Numbered from the stretch's first letter, positions 9,467 through 18,281 are shown. The stretch: DNA of 36,169 nucleotides from Bacteroidota bacterium (GCA_023417065.1 JAEZGH010000059.1:1-36169), one strand, 5' to 3'. Program-made: numbers and translations. Notes: generated by a model not told the origin, from the letters alone.

Positions 9467-9589
9467 GTTGTATCTTTTTTCTGTAAAAATATGGCTTGCT
9501 TCTTTCCCCTGCGGTTAATCATCCTGAATGCAACGTTAATTAAGGTTAAAACGGAACCAGAAAGATGGAATCGTATGTATTTTTGATTG

Positions 9590-11110
9590 ATGAACAGGAA
9601 CAGGAATGCCGTCAACCTCGGGCTTATGCTCACCAGCGTAGTGCTGCTGGTATTGCTTGAGGCATTATGGCTGTACCGTTCGTATGAAAAGGAAGCTTTT
9701 GAATTCAGGCGCGAGGTCAGCTTTCTGCTGCGAAACACGATTGGTGAGATGCGAGACTCCCTGTTGATGGAACGGGTTCAGTGGCTTCCTGGCGACTCTG
9801 TTCGCGTAGCGGCCCGTCACATCTTTTCGAGGGATTCCCTTCCGCTGATCACGCGGCATGAACGATCAGTTCATTACGATACGGGAGTTACCTCGTCAAA
9901 ATCAACAGTAAAAGTATTCCTGTCCACCCCCTCCGACAGTCTGCAGTCTGAGATTCTTAAGACTGTGATCCGTCGCGCGGGCGACCCGTCGCGAGGGAGA
10001 TCCGACCGCGCTTTTGTCATCCAGGTGCGTGACGACTCACTCAGCACCACCGATGTTGCCAAACGTTATACGGACGTTCTGCTCGGGCGACACCTTCCAT
10101 CGCCTAAGCAGATTCACATGTCGAAAGAGTTACGCAGCGAAGTTCCACTCGATGTTTTGCAGAAACGTTTTCGTGAGACGCGGTCAACACTGCCGCAGGA
10201 AAGGCATCCAAATCTCTTTTCCAGTGAGATGAGAACAGAGTCGGTGCCCTACAGTCCGGCGTTTCACTATTACGCATCGTTTGCCGGTGTCCATTTGTAT
10301 CTGATCCGGCAAATCGCCCCGGAGTTACTGTTCGCACTTTTTGTTACGGCGCTGACGTGTGGTGCTTTTGTACTTGTCTACGGGAGTCTGAAACGACAGC
10401 AACGCCTGGTGGAGCTGAAAGATACCTTCATCAGCAACATCACCCATGAACTCAAGACCCCCGTGGCAACGGTCGGGGTAGCACTTGAAGCGATGAGGAA
10501 TTTCAGCGCGATGGACAAACCGCAGCTTACACGCGACTATCTGGACATTGCCATGAAAGAGGTGAACAGACTCGCCGCAATGACGGATAATATTCTAAAC
10601 ACCTCCGTTCTTGAAGCAGGAAACAACGATATAAAAAAAGACCCTGTGAACCTGCAGACGCTCTTCCAGGAAGTCATTGCATCCATGAACGTCCTCGCTT
10701 CCGGACGCGGGGCATCCATTGCATATGAAACTGAGGGCGATGATTTCGTGATAACGGGTGACGCCGCCCTGCTGGCAAATATGCTGTCTAATCTGCTCGA
10801 CAATGCGATTAAATACAGTGACAAGGAAGCACGCGTGCTGGTTTCGCTCGGCCCGTCGGGTAGAGCCTTGACCTTGCGTGTGAAAGATAACGGCCCCGGT
10901 ATTGATCCGGCATTTCACAATCAGATTTATGACAAGTTCTTTCGGGTGCCCAAGGGCGATGTGCACACGGTAAAGGGGTATGGCCTGGGTTTAAATTACG
11001 TGCGTTCCGTGGTTCGTCTGCATCACGGAACTATCGACCTCAACAGCTCGCGCGAAAAAGGCACTGAGTTTATTATCAAATTTCCCTTATCAGTCCAGCG
11101 TTCAAGATGA
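9590..11110 (+). CDS. Sensor histidine kinase
   Basis: A two-pass membrane histidine kinase of about 506 residues. The first membrane helix covers about 10-29, a periplasmic sensor part of about 210 residues follows, and the second helix is at about 243-265. The HisKA domain contains the H box SNITHELKTPVATV with the phospho-accepting His at about 286. The ATPase domain shows the N box (LSNLLDNAIKYS), G1 (DNGPGI) and G2 (KGYGLGLNYV). The sensor region is not recognised. I chose the ATG at 9590; a TTG directly before it is possible. The stop codon overlaps the start of the response regulator (ATGA). Confidence 0.9.
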   Translation: MNRNRNAVNLGLMLTSVVLLVLLEALWLYRSYEKEAFEFRREVSFLLRNTIGEMRDSLLMERVQWLPGDSVRVAARHIFSRDSLPLITRHERSVHYDTGVTSSKSTVKVFLSTPSDSLQSEILKTVIRRAGDPSRGRSDRAFVIQVRDDSLSTTDVAKRYTDVLLGRHLPSPKQIHMSKELRSEVPLDVLQKRFRETRSTLPQERHPNLFSSEMRTESVPYSPAFHYYASFAGVHLYLIRQIAPELLFALFVTALTCGAFVLVYGSLKRQQRLVELKDTFISNITHELKTPVATVGVALEAMRNFSAMDKPQLTRDYLDIAMKEVNRLAAMTDNILNTSVLEAGNNDIKKDPVNLQTLFQEVIASMNVLASGRGASIAYETEGDDFVITGDAALLANMLSNLLDNAIKYSDKEARVLVSLGPSGRALTLRVKDNGPGIDPAFHNQIYDKFFRVPKGDVHTVKGYGLGLNYVRSVVRLHHGTIDLNSSREKGTEFIIKFPLSVQRSR

Positions 11111-11790
11111 GCATTAAGGTTTTTTATGTTGAAGACGAGCCCTTTCTCGGGAGGATTGTAAAGGAGAGTCTGGAAAGCCGTGACTTCACCGTATGTATGG
11201 TTAGCGATGGCGCTGCCGCCATGTCAGCGTTCAACGAATTTAAACCGGATGTTTGTGTCCTCGACATCATGCTTCCCGGCAAGGACGGCTATGCCATTGC
11301 CAGAGAAATTCGTTCCGTTTACACTTCAATCCCGATCATATTTCTCACGGCCAAAAGTCAGACGGAAGATTTACTGAAAGGGTTTGACGCCGGCGGAAAT
11401 GACTATCTGAGGAAGCCGTTCAGCATGGAAGAGTTGATTGTGCGCATCCACAACTTGCTGAAGCTGACGCAACCCAACCGGCAAAGTAATCACGATAGTG
11501 TATTGATCGGGAGTTTTGAGTTTTATCCGAACCGTTATGAGCTTCGACATGAAGAAAATGTGAAGAAGCTATCGCATCGCGAAGCCACGCTGCTGGCGAT
11601 GTTCGTTGAAAACAAGAACAACACGGTGCTGCGACGCGATATCCTTATGAAACTATGGGGCGATGATTCCTTCTTCAACTCGCGCAACCTCGATGTGTAT
11701 GTTACCAAATTGCGCGACAACCTGAAGGCAGATAAGAATATTCAGATCATTACCATCAAGGGTGTTGGTTACCGCTTCACGTGCGATTAA
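11107..11790 (+). CDS. OmpR/PhoB family response regulator
   Basis: A 227-residue DNA-binding response regulator. The receiver domain has the acidic pair at Glu9-Asp10, the phosphorylation site Asp53 in VLDIMLPGKDGY, the Thr/Lys in FLTAKSQ and a KPFSMEEL end. The C-terminal winged helix has HREATLLAMFVENKN, RRDILMKLWGDD and NLDVYVTKLRDNL and ends in ITIKGVGYRF, all typical of OmpR-type output domains. The start codon overlaps the histidine kinase stop by 4 nt, so the two form a pair. Its target is unknown; the divergent GLPGLI/barrel operon is the obvious candidate. Confidence 0.93.
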   Translation: MSIKVFYVEDEPFLGRIVKESLESRDFTVCMVSDGAAAMSAFNEFKPDVCVLDIMLPGKDGYAIAREIRSVYTSIPIIFLTAKSQTEDLLKGFDAGGNDYLRKPFSMEELIVRIHNLLKLTQPNRQSNHDSVLIGSFEFYPNRYELRHEENVKKLSHREATLLAMFVENKNNTVLRRDILMKLWGDDSFFNSRNLDVYVTKLRDNLKADKNIQIITIKGVGYRFTCD

Positions 11791-11793
11791 GAC

Positions 11794-11826
11794 AAAAAAA
11801 GCCGCACCCATGGGACGCGGCTTTAT
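11794..11826 (-). terminator. Hairpin terminator between response regulator and GH3 genes
   Basis: An AAAGCCGC/GCGGCTTT stem with an inner CCC/GGG pairing is followed on the minus strand by seven T, ending the GH3 transcript about 20 nt past its stop. On the plus strand the T run is weak, but the hairpin may also serve the response regulator. Confidence 0.75.
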
Positions 11827-11844
11827 GAATATCTTATTCGTTAG

Positions 11845-14148
11845 CTATTTGCGCTGCAAATTAAACCGCGCATTCAACGGACCAACCATTAGGTTAAAGT
11901 AGCCGTTCTCCAGTATCGGATTTCCTTTTTTGTCCGGGAACGTGAGATCTCTAAGCGGCGCGATTGAGAACTGTACTGTCTTTGTTTCGCCAGGTTCGAG
12001 GGAGATCTTTTCATAATACTTCAGATCTTTTACCGGCCGGGAAATGCTTGCCACTTCATCGTGTATGAACCAAAGAACTGCTTCCTTCCCACTTCTCGCG
12101 CCGGTGTTCCTTATTGTTACCGTCGCCGTAATCGTGCCTGATTCATCTGTCAGCAACGAGTCGGAAAGTTGAAGATTGCCGTATTCGAAAGTGGTGTAGC
12201 TCAAACCCTCTCCAAATGGCAGCAACGAAATCGGGTTGTCAATCTCGTGAGCGAGTTGAATTTCACTGATCTTGTGATTGTGCGGCAGCAGACGATTTAC
12301 GGAATGCGGATAGTTAAAGCTTAGTTTACCACTGGGGTTTACCGTTCCGCTGATGACTTCTGCGATTGCCTGTGCGCCTTCAAATCCGGGAAGACCGGCA
12401 AAAATGACCGCCTTGCAACCCGGATAAATTTGTGTAATGATGCGTGGGCGTCCTGCGATGATAACCATGATGACAGGCTTGCCTGTGGCCTGTGCAGCTT
12501 TTACCAGCTCCACCTGATCTTCGGGCAGGTTGAGATCCGTGATGCTGCCGAAGCCTTCGCTGTACGGCATCTCACCCACAGCAACGACGATAGCATCGGC
12601 TTGTGCAGCTTTTGACTTCATTTCGTTCACACTTGCTGCCCACGACACGCTCTTAAATTCTTTCTGAAGTGCGGTGTATACCGTCAACATGTCTTCCGGG
12701 TATATATCTTCCTGCGCAGGAATCCAACGCAGCGTCCATCCGCCTGCAAGTGGTTGCTTCAGATTTCCAGTTGGCCCGGTTACCAGTACATTGCGCGTCG
12801 TAGCAGGGTTAAGCGGAAGCACGCTGTCGTTCTTCATCAACACCAGCGATTCACGCGCTGCGTTTAACGCTTTCGCTTTGTTTTCTTTACTTCCAACCCG
12901 ATCGAACCTGTCGTTGCGCGGATAGGGGCTTTCAAAAAGACCCAGCTCAAGTTTAAGTCGTAAAATTCTGCTGACAGAAAGGTCTATTCGTTCTTCCGGA
13001 ATACGCCCTTCTTCCACCAGCTCGCGGAGTAAGTCGCAAAATGTTGTTGTATAGGGAGTCATTGCCACGTCGATGCCCGCGGTGATCGCCTTGTACGTTG
13101 CTTCCTTTTCATTTTCGGCAACGTTGTGATTCCTGTAAAGACGAATGATATCCTCCCAGTCGGTTACAGCCACCCCTTTGAACTTGAGTTGCTGCCGCAG
13201 AATTTCGGTAAGTATCCAGTACGATGCGTGGACCGGCTCACCATTGATTTCGCCACTGTTGATCATCACGGTCTTTATTCCTGCGTCGACTGCAGCCTTG
13301 AAAGGAGGCAGGTGAAATTCATAAAGCGTCTGCTCAGAAAGGTCAACTGGTCCGCGATCCCAGCCATACTTGGGGTCCGAGTACGCGAAGAAGTGCTTCG
13401 CTGTAGCTGCAATTTTGTACGGCGCGATATCCTTATTCTCCTGAACCGTTTTTACGAAAATAGAACCCATCGTCGCAGAGACGTAAGGCGATTCTCCAAG
13501 TGTTTCGTAGAACCGTCCCCAGAGCGGAGTTCTGGCGAGATCGAAAACAGGTGCAAATAACCATTGGTGGCCAAGGTCTGCCGTTTCGATCGCAGTAACG
13601 TGCCCCATGTCTGCAGGAAACTGGTTGTTATACGTCGCCGCTGTGTTGATGGCATGCGGGAAGATCGTTGCGCCTTCGAGGTAGTTGGGCCCATGCATGT
13701 GGTCAATGCCGTAGATGATGGGAATTTTCAGGCGCGACACCTTCATGTTGTACTCCTGAATTTCCTTGTAGAACGTATACCATGTTTCTGCGGGAACAGC
13801 TATCCCGTTAAGGAACGATCCTACGTGATACTTCCTCAGCATGTTGCCCAGCTTTGCCGTGTCAAGGGCAATTTCAATTTTCAGGTCAGCGCCCGCACCC
13901 CAGTCGGCACTCGTCACAATTTCAGAATTGTTGATCTGCGTCATCTGACCTATCTTTTCTTCGAGGGTCATCTGCTTTAGCAGCGCATCAATTTTATTTT
14001 CAATTTCGGTGTTTGATGTTCGCTCAGCTTTTCTGAGATCAGCAGCGGAAACAATGTGATCTTTAGAACTGTTTTGGCTTGAGGAACATCCTATGGCGGT
14101 GAGCCCCACCAGGAAAAGGGTCATTAATCGGAGAATGTGGGCATTCAT
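11845..14148 (-). CDS. Glycoside hydrolase family 3 beta-glucosidase, lipoprotein
   Basis: A GH3 enzyme of about 767 residues, resembling BglX-type exo-beta-glucosidases that cleave terminal beta-linked glucose from oligosaccharides. I chose the ATG at 14148 because the protein then begins with a signal peptide and lipobox ending LVGLTAIGC; the frame upstream is an open but unconvincing extension. The catalytic nucleophile Asp lies in VAVTDWEDI. The two-domain GH3 core includes GIDHMHGPNYL, TAKHFFAYSDP and VAVGEMPYSEGFG, where the acid/base Glu of ExoI-type members sits. A C-terminal fibronectin-III-like domain (about 650-760) follows. No SusC/SusD pair is adjacent. Confidence 0.93.
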   Translation of the reverse strand: MNAHILRLMTLFLVGLTAIGCSSSQNSSKDHIVSAADLRKAERTSNTEIENKIDALLKQMTLEEKIGQMTQINNSEIVTSADWGAGADLKIEIALDTAKLGNMLRKYHVGSFLNGIAVPAETWYTFYKEIQEYNMKVSRLKIPIIYGIDHMHGPNYLEGATIFPHAINTAATYNNQFPADMGHVTAIETADLGHQWLFAPVFDLARTPLWGRFYETLGESPYVSATMGSIFVKTVQENKDIAPYKIAATAKHFFAYSDPKYGWDRGPVDLSEQTLYEFHLPPFKAAVDAGIKTVMINSGEINGEPVHASYWILTEILRQQLKFKGVAVTDWEDIIRLYRNHNVAENEKEATYKAITAGIDVAMTPYTTTFCDLLRELVEEGRIPEERIDLSVSRILRLKLELGLFESPYPRNDRFDRVGSKENKAKALNAARESLVLMKNDSVLPLNPATTRNVLVTGPTGNLKQPLAGGWTLRWIPAQEDIYPEDMLTVYTALQKEFKSVSWAASVNEMKSKAAQADAIVVAVGEMPYSEGFGSITDLNLPEDQVELVKAAQATGKPVIMVIIAGRPRIITQIYPGCKAVIFAGLPGFEGAQAIAEVISGTVNPSGKLSFNYPHSVNRLLPHNHKISEIQLAHEIDNPISLLPFGEGLSYTTFEYGNLQLSDSLLTDESGTITATVTIRNTGARSGKEAVLWFIHDEVASISRPVKDLKYYEKISLEPGETKTVQFSIAPLRDLTFPDKKGNPILENGYFNLMVGPLNARFNLQRK

Positions 14149-14303
14149 AATTGTGGTCGTTTGGCGAGCCCAATGTACTAATCTCTGTAACCGGCCGGGC
14201 TGATAAAACTCAAATTTCAAGTAATTGATTTCGCAATCGTTTTCGGGATAGAAATAATGCAGGCCTCCTTCCCTTTCTTTGTAACTTGTCAACCTCGGAA
14301 TTT

Positions 14304-14804
14304 ATGGAAAAATCACAGGAATGGATCGCTGGACTTAATTTGAAACCCCATCCCGAAGGAGGGTTTTACAATGAGGTATACCGTTCGCAGGTAACGGTAG
14401 AGCCATCGTGTCTTCCGGATGGATTTTCAGGCAAACGCCATATCAGTACCTCCATTTATTACTTGTTGCGCGCCGGCGAGAGATCCGTGCTTCACCGCCT
14501 CCTTTCCGATGAGATCTGGTATTTTCATGCTGGTGACCCCCTGACGATTGTGATGCTCGACCAGGATAAGCCGAAGCAGGTTACGCTTGGCTCCGATGTT
14601 TCCAACGGGCAGTTGCTCCAGTTCGCAATTCCTGCAGGTACGTGGTTTGGAGCCTTTGTGCCGAACCCTGGAAATTATGCCTTGTGCAGTTGCCAGGTGT
14701 CGCCAGGGTTTGACTTCGACGACTTCGAAATCGGAATGCGGGCAGAATTGATTAAAATGTTTCCCTCATGCGGGACGGAAATCGAGATGCTGACAAACAT
14801 ATGA
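14304..14804 (+). CDS. Cupin domain-containing protein, DUF985 type
   Basis: A 166-residue cytoplasmic cupin. The start MEKSQEWIAGLNLKPHPEGG and YRS nearby, ISTSIYYLL, SVLHRL, SDEIWYFHAGDPL, VPAGTWFGA-like FAIPAGTWFGAF and YALCSCQVSPGFDFDDFE are the hallmark blocks of the Cupin_5/DUF985 family. The function is not established; related proteins are discussed as sugar-binding or isomerase-like. The frame can be opened at a TTG at 14286, but the ATG at 14304 gives the usual N-terminus. The stop overlaps the next start (ATGA). Confidence 0.88.
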   Translation: MEKSQEWIAGLNLKPHPEGGFYNEVYRSQVTVEPSCLPDGFSGKRHISTSIYYLLRAGERSVLHRLLSDEIWYFHAGDPLTIVMLDQDKPKQVTLGSDVSNGQLLQFAIPAGTWFGAFVPNPGNYALCSCQVSPGFDFDDFEIGMRAELIKMFPSCGTEIEMLTNI

Positions 14805-15469
14805 AGCTGAAGGGGATCATTTTTATATCGCTTTTCTTTTTAGCGCACCTGCTGACCGCGCAGGAGTTGATTCAGGGGATGGTGGCTGATTCCAGCACTT
14901 TCGCGCCGCTACCCTATGTAAATGTGGTTCTGAAAGGCAAATACAAGGGAACAATTTCAGACACGCATGGCAAATTCAGGATCGTCGCTGCACCCACCGA
15001 TACGCTCCTCTTTTCATTTGTGGGATACAAGATCGTTGAGATTCCAATGTCGGAATGGGAAGAAGGTATTGTCCTGCTGCCGGAACAACCTACGATGTTG
15101 AAGACAGTTACTGTCGAGGATCAAAGGATGGACCCGTATGGCAATATGTTCGATGAAGAAAACGCGCGGTGGGAGGAACGCAACGCAAAGCTTCCCTTTT
15201 ATTACAGGCGTTCAAAGAAGCAGAAAATACTCATGGGACGATTGTCGGCAGAGAATGAACGCGTACAAACGTATGTCGACGTGATTATTCAGAACGAAGA
15301 CACAAAGAAAAGATTAATGGCAACGTATAACCTGTCGGAAAAGGAGTATTACGATATACTCGCAGCTTTCAATGCGAGGCACTACACCGTTATGTATTAT
15401 CTGACCGCCGGAGAGCTTATCTCACTTGTCAATAACTTTTTTGCTGCTGAGGTCCAGCGGAGACACTAG
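14801..15469 (+). CDS. Carboxypeptidase-regulatory-like exported protein
   Basis: A 222-residue protein with a signal peptide (about 1-19, ending LLTAQ) and one CarboxypepD_reg-like Ig domain (about 20-105: LIQGMVADSSTFAPLPYVNV, GTISDTHGKFRI, LLFSFVGYK). The remaining 110 residues are highly charged and I do not recognise them. Small proteins of this shape are common in Bacteroidota and probably sit in the periplasm. I chose the ATG at 14801, which overlaps the cupin stop. It ends 5 bp from the convergent NTF2-like gene. Confidence 0.75.
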   Translation: MKLKGIIFISLFFLAHLLTAQELIQGMVADSSTFAPLPYVNVVLKGKYKGTISDTHGKFRIVAAPTDTLLFSFVGYKIVEIPMSEWEEGIVLLPEQPTMLKTVTVEDQRMDPYGNMFDEENARWEERNAKLPFYYRRSKKQKILMGRLSAENERVQTYVDVIIQNEDTKKRLMATYNLSEKEYYDILAAFNARHYTVMYYLTAGELISLVNNFFAAEVQRRH

Positions 15470-15474
15470 CCGGA

Positions 15475-15915
15475 TCACTCCAGTTCCGCATTTCCCCTGA
15501 TGAATTTCATCGTGTAACGCAAGCCGCTGATTCGCCAACCCTCGTCGGTAAGCACGCAAACTATGTCGTAGTCTCCAAAAAATTCACGGGTAGAGCCCAT
15601 CCGCGTGTTCTTCTTGTAGTGGACTGTGGTCGCATAGCAGCTAACATCCGCGTGAACGTCTTCCTTAAAGCTGACAATGAAGTTTCCTGACTGGTGATAC
15701 ACTGAGTCCAGCCCTTCAAAACTTTTCTTCCAGTTTTCGGTGATAACCTTTGAAGAAAGCTTTGCCGGTGGCTGGCCACCCACTGACGACATATCGAAGA
15801 CAACCGTGTCTGTGAAGACTTTCTCTATTAGCAGATCCCACTTTTGCTGATCTGTGAAGATGAATAGCTTGTTGACAAGCTCGATTATTTCTTCGCGTTT
15901 GGATTTCTCGACCAT
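15475..15915 (-). CDS. Nuclear transport factor 2-like (SnoaL-type) protein
   Basis: A 146-residue protein with the alpha+beta cone layout of the SnoaL/NTF2-like superfamily: an N-terminal helix (REEIIELVNKLFIFTDQQKW), DTVVFDMSS, and a C-terminal set of strands ending in GDYDIVCVLTDEGWRISGLR. Members are small cytoplasmic enzymes or binding proteins with many substrates, so no reaction can be assigned. It is the last gene of the MarR-pirin-nitroreductase run, 20 nt after the nitroreductase gene. Confidence 0.75.
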   Translation of the reverse strand: MVEKSKREEIIELVNKLFIFTDQQKWDLLIEKVFTDTVVFDMSSVGGQPPAKLSSKVITENWKKSFEGLDSVYHQSGNFIVSFKEDVHADVSCYATTVHYKKNTRMGSTREFFGDYDIVCVLTDEGWRISGLRYTMKFIRGNAELE

Positions 15916-15935
15916 GGGACCCTGGACCTTGAATT

Positions 15936-16514
15936 TCAGAATGGTTTGTTGAGTACGAAAACTTCCTGTACAAACCGCTCGCGTGGAGCGCTTTCGCGTT
16001 TACGAAGTTTGTCAGGTAATGTGCCGGGATCTCCCGGATATCCCACAGCAATAAAAACTCCAAGGAGATATTCATCCGGGATATTGAGGTTGCGTCGGGC
16101 CAGGTCCGAGTCGTAGCCAGCCATCTGCCTGACCTGAAGGCCCAGCTCTACTGCCTGCAGTGACAGGAACGCATTTGCTCCGCCCAGGTCATACAGTGCA
16201 TGGGCATTAGGACCTTCGTAGCGGGTAAAGTCTCTCCGGGCCACACTCATGATGAGGAGCGGTGCATCCTTCGCCCAAAGCTTGTTGCCTTCATCCAGCG
16301 CTTCGAACATCTTCTCCCAGAGTTCAGGCTGGTCGCGCGTCGCATAGATGAATACCCAGGGTTGTTCGTTCGTACTCGACGGAGCCCAGCGCGTCGCTTC
16401 AAAAAGGGAATTGATTTTTTCCTGTTCAACAGCACCAGGGCTGAACGCCCTGATGCTTCTCCTGTTTCGGATTAGGTCGTTTATTGGATAATGTATTTCT
16501 GCGGATTTCGGCAT
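15936..16514 (-). CDS. Nitroreductase family protein
   Basis: A 192-residue FMN-dependent oxidoreductase. RNRRSIRAFSPG near the N-terminus binds FMN phosphate in this family, EATRWAPSSTNEQPWVFIYA is the second signature, and GGANAFLSLQAVELGLQVRQ and GVFIAVGYPGD complete the fold. Such enzymes use NAD(P)H to reduce nitroaromatics, quinones or related electrophiles. It lies 19 nt after pirin and 20 nt before the NTF2-like gene, so it is part of a putative MarR-controlled operon. Confidence 0.92.
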   Translation of the reverse strand: MPKSAEIHYPINDLIRNRRSIRAFSPGAVEQEKINSLFEATRWAPSSTNEQPWVFIYATRDQPELWEKMFEALDEGNKLWAKDAPLLIMSVARRDFTRYEGPNAHALYDLGGANAFLSLQAVELGLQVRQMAGYDSDLARRNLNIPDEYLLGVFIAVGYPGDPGTLPDKLRKRESAPRERFVQEVFVLNKPF

Positions 16515-16533
16515 AATAGTTATTCATTGCCTG

Positions 16534-17241
16534 CTACATCGGCACCTCCATCAAAAGCAACTGCGCATTGGTGTCAGCTGCTATTGCTACCTGCGAGGTG
16601 TCCCACACGCCCAGGCCATCGCGTTTGTTTAATTCAATCCCTTCTACACTCGCGTTTCCTTCCAGGACAAAAATATATAAACCATTCCCATCGAGGTTGA
16701 ATTTATAGTCGCTTTTGAATCCCGCATCAAAATCCGCCAGGTAAAACCACGCGTCCTGGTTGATGAGAACACTGCCGTCTTTTTTATCAGGTGATACAAT
16801 CAACTGAAACCTGTTTTTCCGGTCTTCGGGTCTAAAGGTATTCTGATCGTAGTTAGGAGTAATGTTCCGTTGCTTCGGAAACACCCATATCTGCAGAAAG
16901 TTCACCTTCTGATCGCGATTCCGGTTGTACTCGGAATGGTAAATCCCGGTGCCCGCGCTCATGATCTGAACATCGTTCTGACGGATAACGGCAACATTAT
17001 TCATACTATCCATGTGCTCCAGATCACCTGCCAGGGGAATTGATATAATCTCCATGTTGTCGTGGGGATGCCGCCCAAAACCCTTTCCACCATCTACGAT
17101 ATCGTCGTTCAGTACGCGAAGCGCACCGAAGTTGACGCGGGTTGGATCGTAATACTGACCAAAGCTGAAAGTGTGGTGGGTGTCGAGCCAACCGTGGTTT
17201 GCATGGCCCCGGGTGGCTGATTTGTGGATGACTGAGTTCAT
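16534..17241 (-). CDS. Pirin family protein
   Basis: A 235-residue bicupin of the YhaK/YhhW type. The pirin signature is visible: HANHGWLDTHHTFSFGQYY, FGALRVLNDD, GFGRHPHDNMEII with the metal-binding His pair and Glu, and AGTGIYHSEYN. YhhW has quercetinase activity in vitro, but the substrate in this organism is unknown. It follows marR by 70 bp, and that gap carries an imperfect inverted repeat. It precedes nitroreductase with a short gap. Confidence 0.92.
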   Translation of the reverse strand: MNSVIHKSATRGHANHGWLDTHHTFSFGQYYDPTRVNFGALRVLNDDIVDGGKGFGRHPHDNMEIISIPLAGDLEHMDSMNNVAVIRQNDVQIMSAGTGIYHSEYNRNRDQKVNFLQIWVFPKQRNITPNYDQNTFRPEDRKNRFQLIVSPDKKDGSVLINQDAWFYLADFDAGFKSDYKFNLDGNGLYIFVLEGNASVEGIELNKRDGLGVWDTSQVAIAADTNAQLLLMEVPM

Positions 17242-17243
17242 AA

Positions 17244-17267
17244 CCGTTTGTTTTTAATACAAAACGG
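17244..17267. promoter_or_regulatory. Imperfect palindrome directly upstream of pirin
   Basis: CCGTTTGT and ACAAAACGG face each other around an AT-rich centre, two bases before the pirin start codon on its non-coding side. It could be a second operator of the neighbouring MarR protein or a weak hairpin. It is not a clear terminator. Confidence 0.3.
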
Positions 17268-17311
17268 AAACTGGATATTAAAGTTCATACAATATTTGTT
17301 TATACATCTAT

Positions 17312-17761
17312 CTATGAACGGAGCTTGTCCAGTATACGATTTAACTCCGCTGCTTCCGCCTTGGAGATGGTTTTCATGGATTCGAGCCAGGCTTCCGAAT
17401 CATCATCTATCTTTTTTAGCAGGGCCAACCCCTTCTCTGTGATTGAAATATCGACCTGGCGCCGGTTATTGTCACAGATTTCGCGTTTTAGCAGGCCTTT
17501 TTGCCTGAGCTTCTCCACCAACCGCGTAGCATTGCTGTTTTTATCAATCATCCTGCTGGTGATCTCGGCAAGCATCAGGGGTTTAGGGCTGCTTCCCCGA
17601 AGGATTCGCAAGACATTGAATTGTTCCGGAGTGATGCCATGTGGTTTGAGCCTGCTCGAATTCTGATTGTGCAGCCAGCTGCCGGTAAACAAGATATTTA
17701 CCATCGATTTTTCGAACTCGTTGGCAAATTTTTCCTGCTTGATATCCTGTTCAAGTCCCAT
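17312..17761 (-). CDS. MarR family transcriptional regulator
   Basis: A 149-residue winged-helix regulator. I chose the ATG at 17761 (MGLEQDIKQEKFANEFEKSM); the open frame upstream is an arginine-rich shadow of the DUF3052 lysine tail. The body shows GITPEQFNVLRILRG, the recognition-helix region SRMIDKNSNATRLVEKLRQKGLL and the wing NNRRQVDISITEKG, all typical of MarR. MarR proteins usually repress their own gene and adjacent oxidoreductases until a phenolic, quinone or oxidant ligand is met. Here the downstream genes are pirin, nitroreductase and an NTF2-like protein. Confidence 0.92.
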   Translation of the reverse strand: MGLEQDIKQEKFANEFEKSMVNILFTGSWLHNQNSSRLKPHGITPEQFNVLRILRGSSPKPLMLAEITSRMIDKNSNATRLVEKLRQKGLLKREICDNNRRQVDISITEKGLALLKKIDDDSEAWLESMKTISKAEAAELNRILDKLRS

Positions 17762-17779
17762 ATAATAGAATAACCGAAT

Positions 17780-17791
17780 TTTCGATCGAAA
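17780..17791. promoter_or_regulatory. Perfect 12-bp palindrome upstream of marR
   Basis: TTTCGATCGAAA is a perfect palindrome 18 nt upstream of the marR start codon, flanked by GAATT and AATTC. Size and place fit a MarR dimer operator that would autoregulate marR and the downstream genes. This is inferred from sequence only. Confidence 0.45.
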
Positions 17792-17804
17792 TAATTCCAA
17801 CCGA

Positions 17805-18281
17805 CTATGCCTTCTTCTTCTTCGCCGTTGAAGCCGCCACCTTCTTCTTTCCCTCCTCAGACATGGCAAATGAACGCGTCATCGTTTTTATTTCCTCAGC
17901 TTTCCTGAATCGCAGCGCACTCCAGTCCTCGTCGATGGCTACCATTCTCACGGGTTCGAAGCCGAGGTCGCCCAGAACCTTCCAGCCATTGTCGCGATTG
18001 AACTCACACTTATACTTCTTCGATGTTCCTTTGGGATAAGCAAACCACAGCAGGCCTCCTGGTTCAAGCAACGGCGCCACTGCGCGCGACAGGTTTTCTA
18101 CCTCCGCCAGCTTTGTTACAAACGCCAGAAAGAAAGAAACAGAGCCTGTCTTTCCCAACCGGGTTTTGACCTCCGCGCCCTGACGCATTTCCTCCAGGGT
18201 GGGTTGAAAACCCTCCGGTGCATTGAGAATGTGAAGGACTTTCTGATCCTTATAATTCATTTTTTTGAAGGTGGCGTTCAT
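17805..18281 (-). CDS. DUF3052-like protein with lysine-rich tail
   Basis: A 158-residue protein from the ATG at 18281 (MNATFKKMNYKDQKVL). HILNAPEGFQPTL, SVSFFLAFVTKLAEV, LLEPGGLLWFAYPKGTSK and VAIDEDWSALRFRK correspond to the blocks I recall for DUF3052, a Rossmann-like family with no proven function. The last 13 residues are alanine and lysine rich (KKKVAASTAKKKKA), which suggests nucleic acid contact. A start seven codons further in is also possible. It lies 43 bp before marR on the same strand and may be cotranscribed with it. Confidence 0.65.
   Translation of the reverse strand: MNATFKKMNYKDQKVLHILNAPEGFQPTLEEMRQGAEVKTRLGKTGSVSFFLAFVTKLAEVENLSRAVAPLLEPGGLLWFAYPKGTSKKYKCEFNRDNGWKVLGDLGFEPVRMVAIDEDWSALRFRKAEEIKTMTRSFAMSEEGKKKVAASTAKKKKA

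Noticed and set aside
14149..14292. N-terminal extension of the GH3 gene
   Set aside because: The downstream ATG gives a proper lipoprotein signal peptide, and the extension would run through the promoter region and overlap the divergent cupin gene.
17762..17869. Arginine-rich N-terminal extension of MarR
   Set aside because: It is the lysine codon run of the DUF3052 tail read in another frame; the MarR family starts at MGLEQ.
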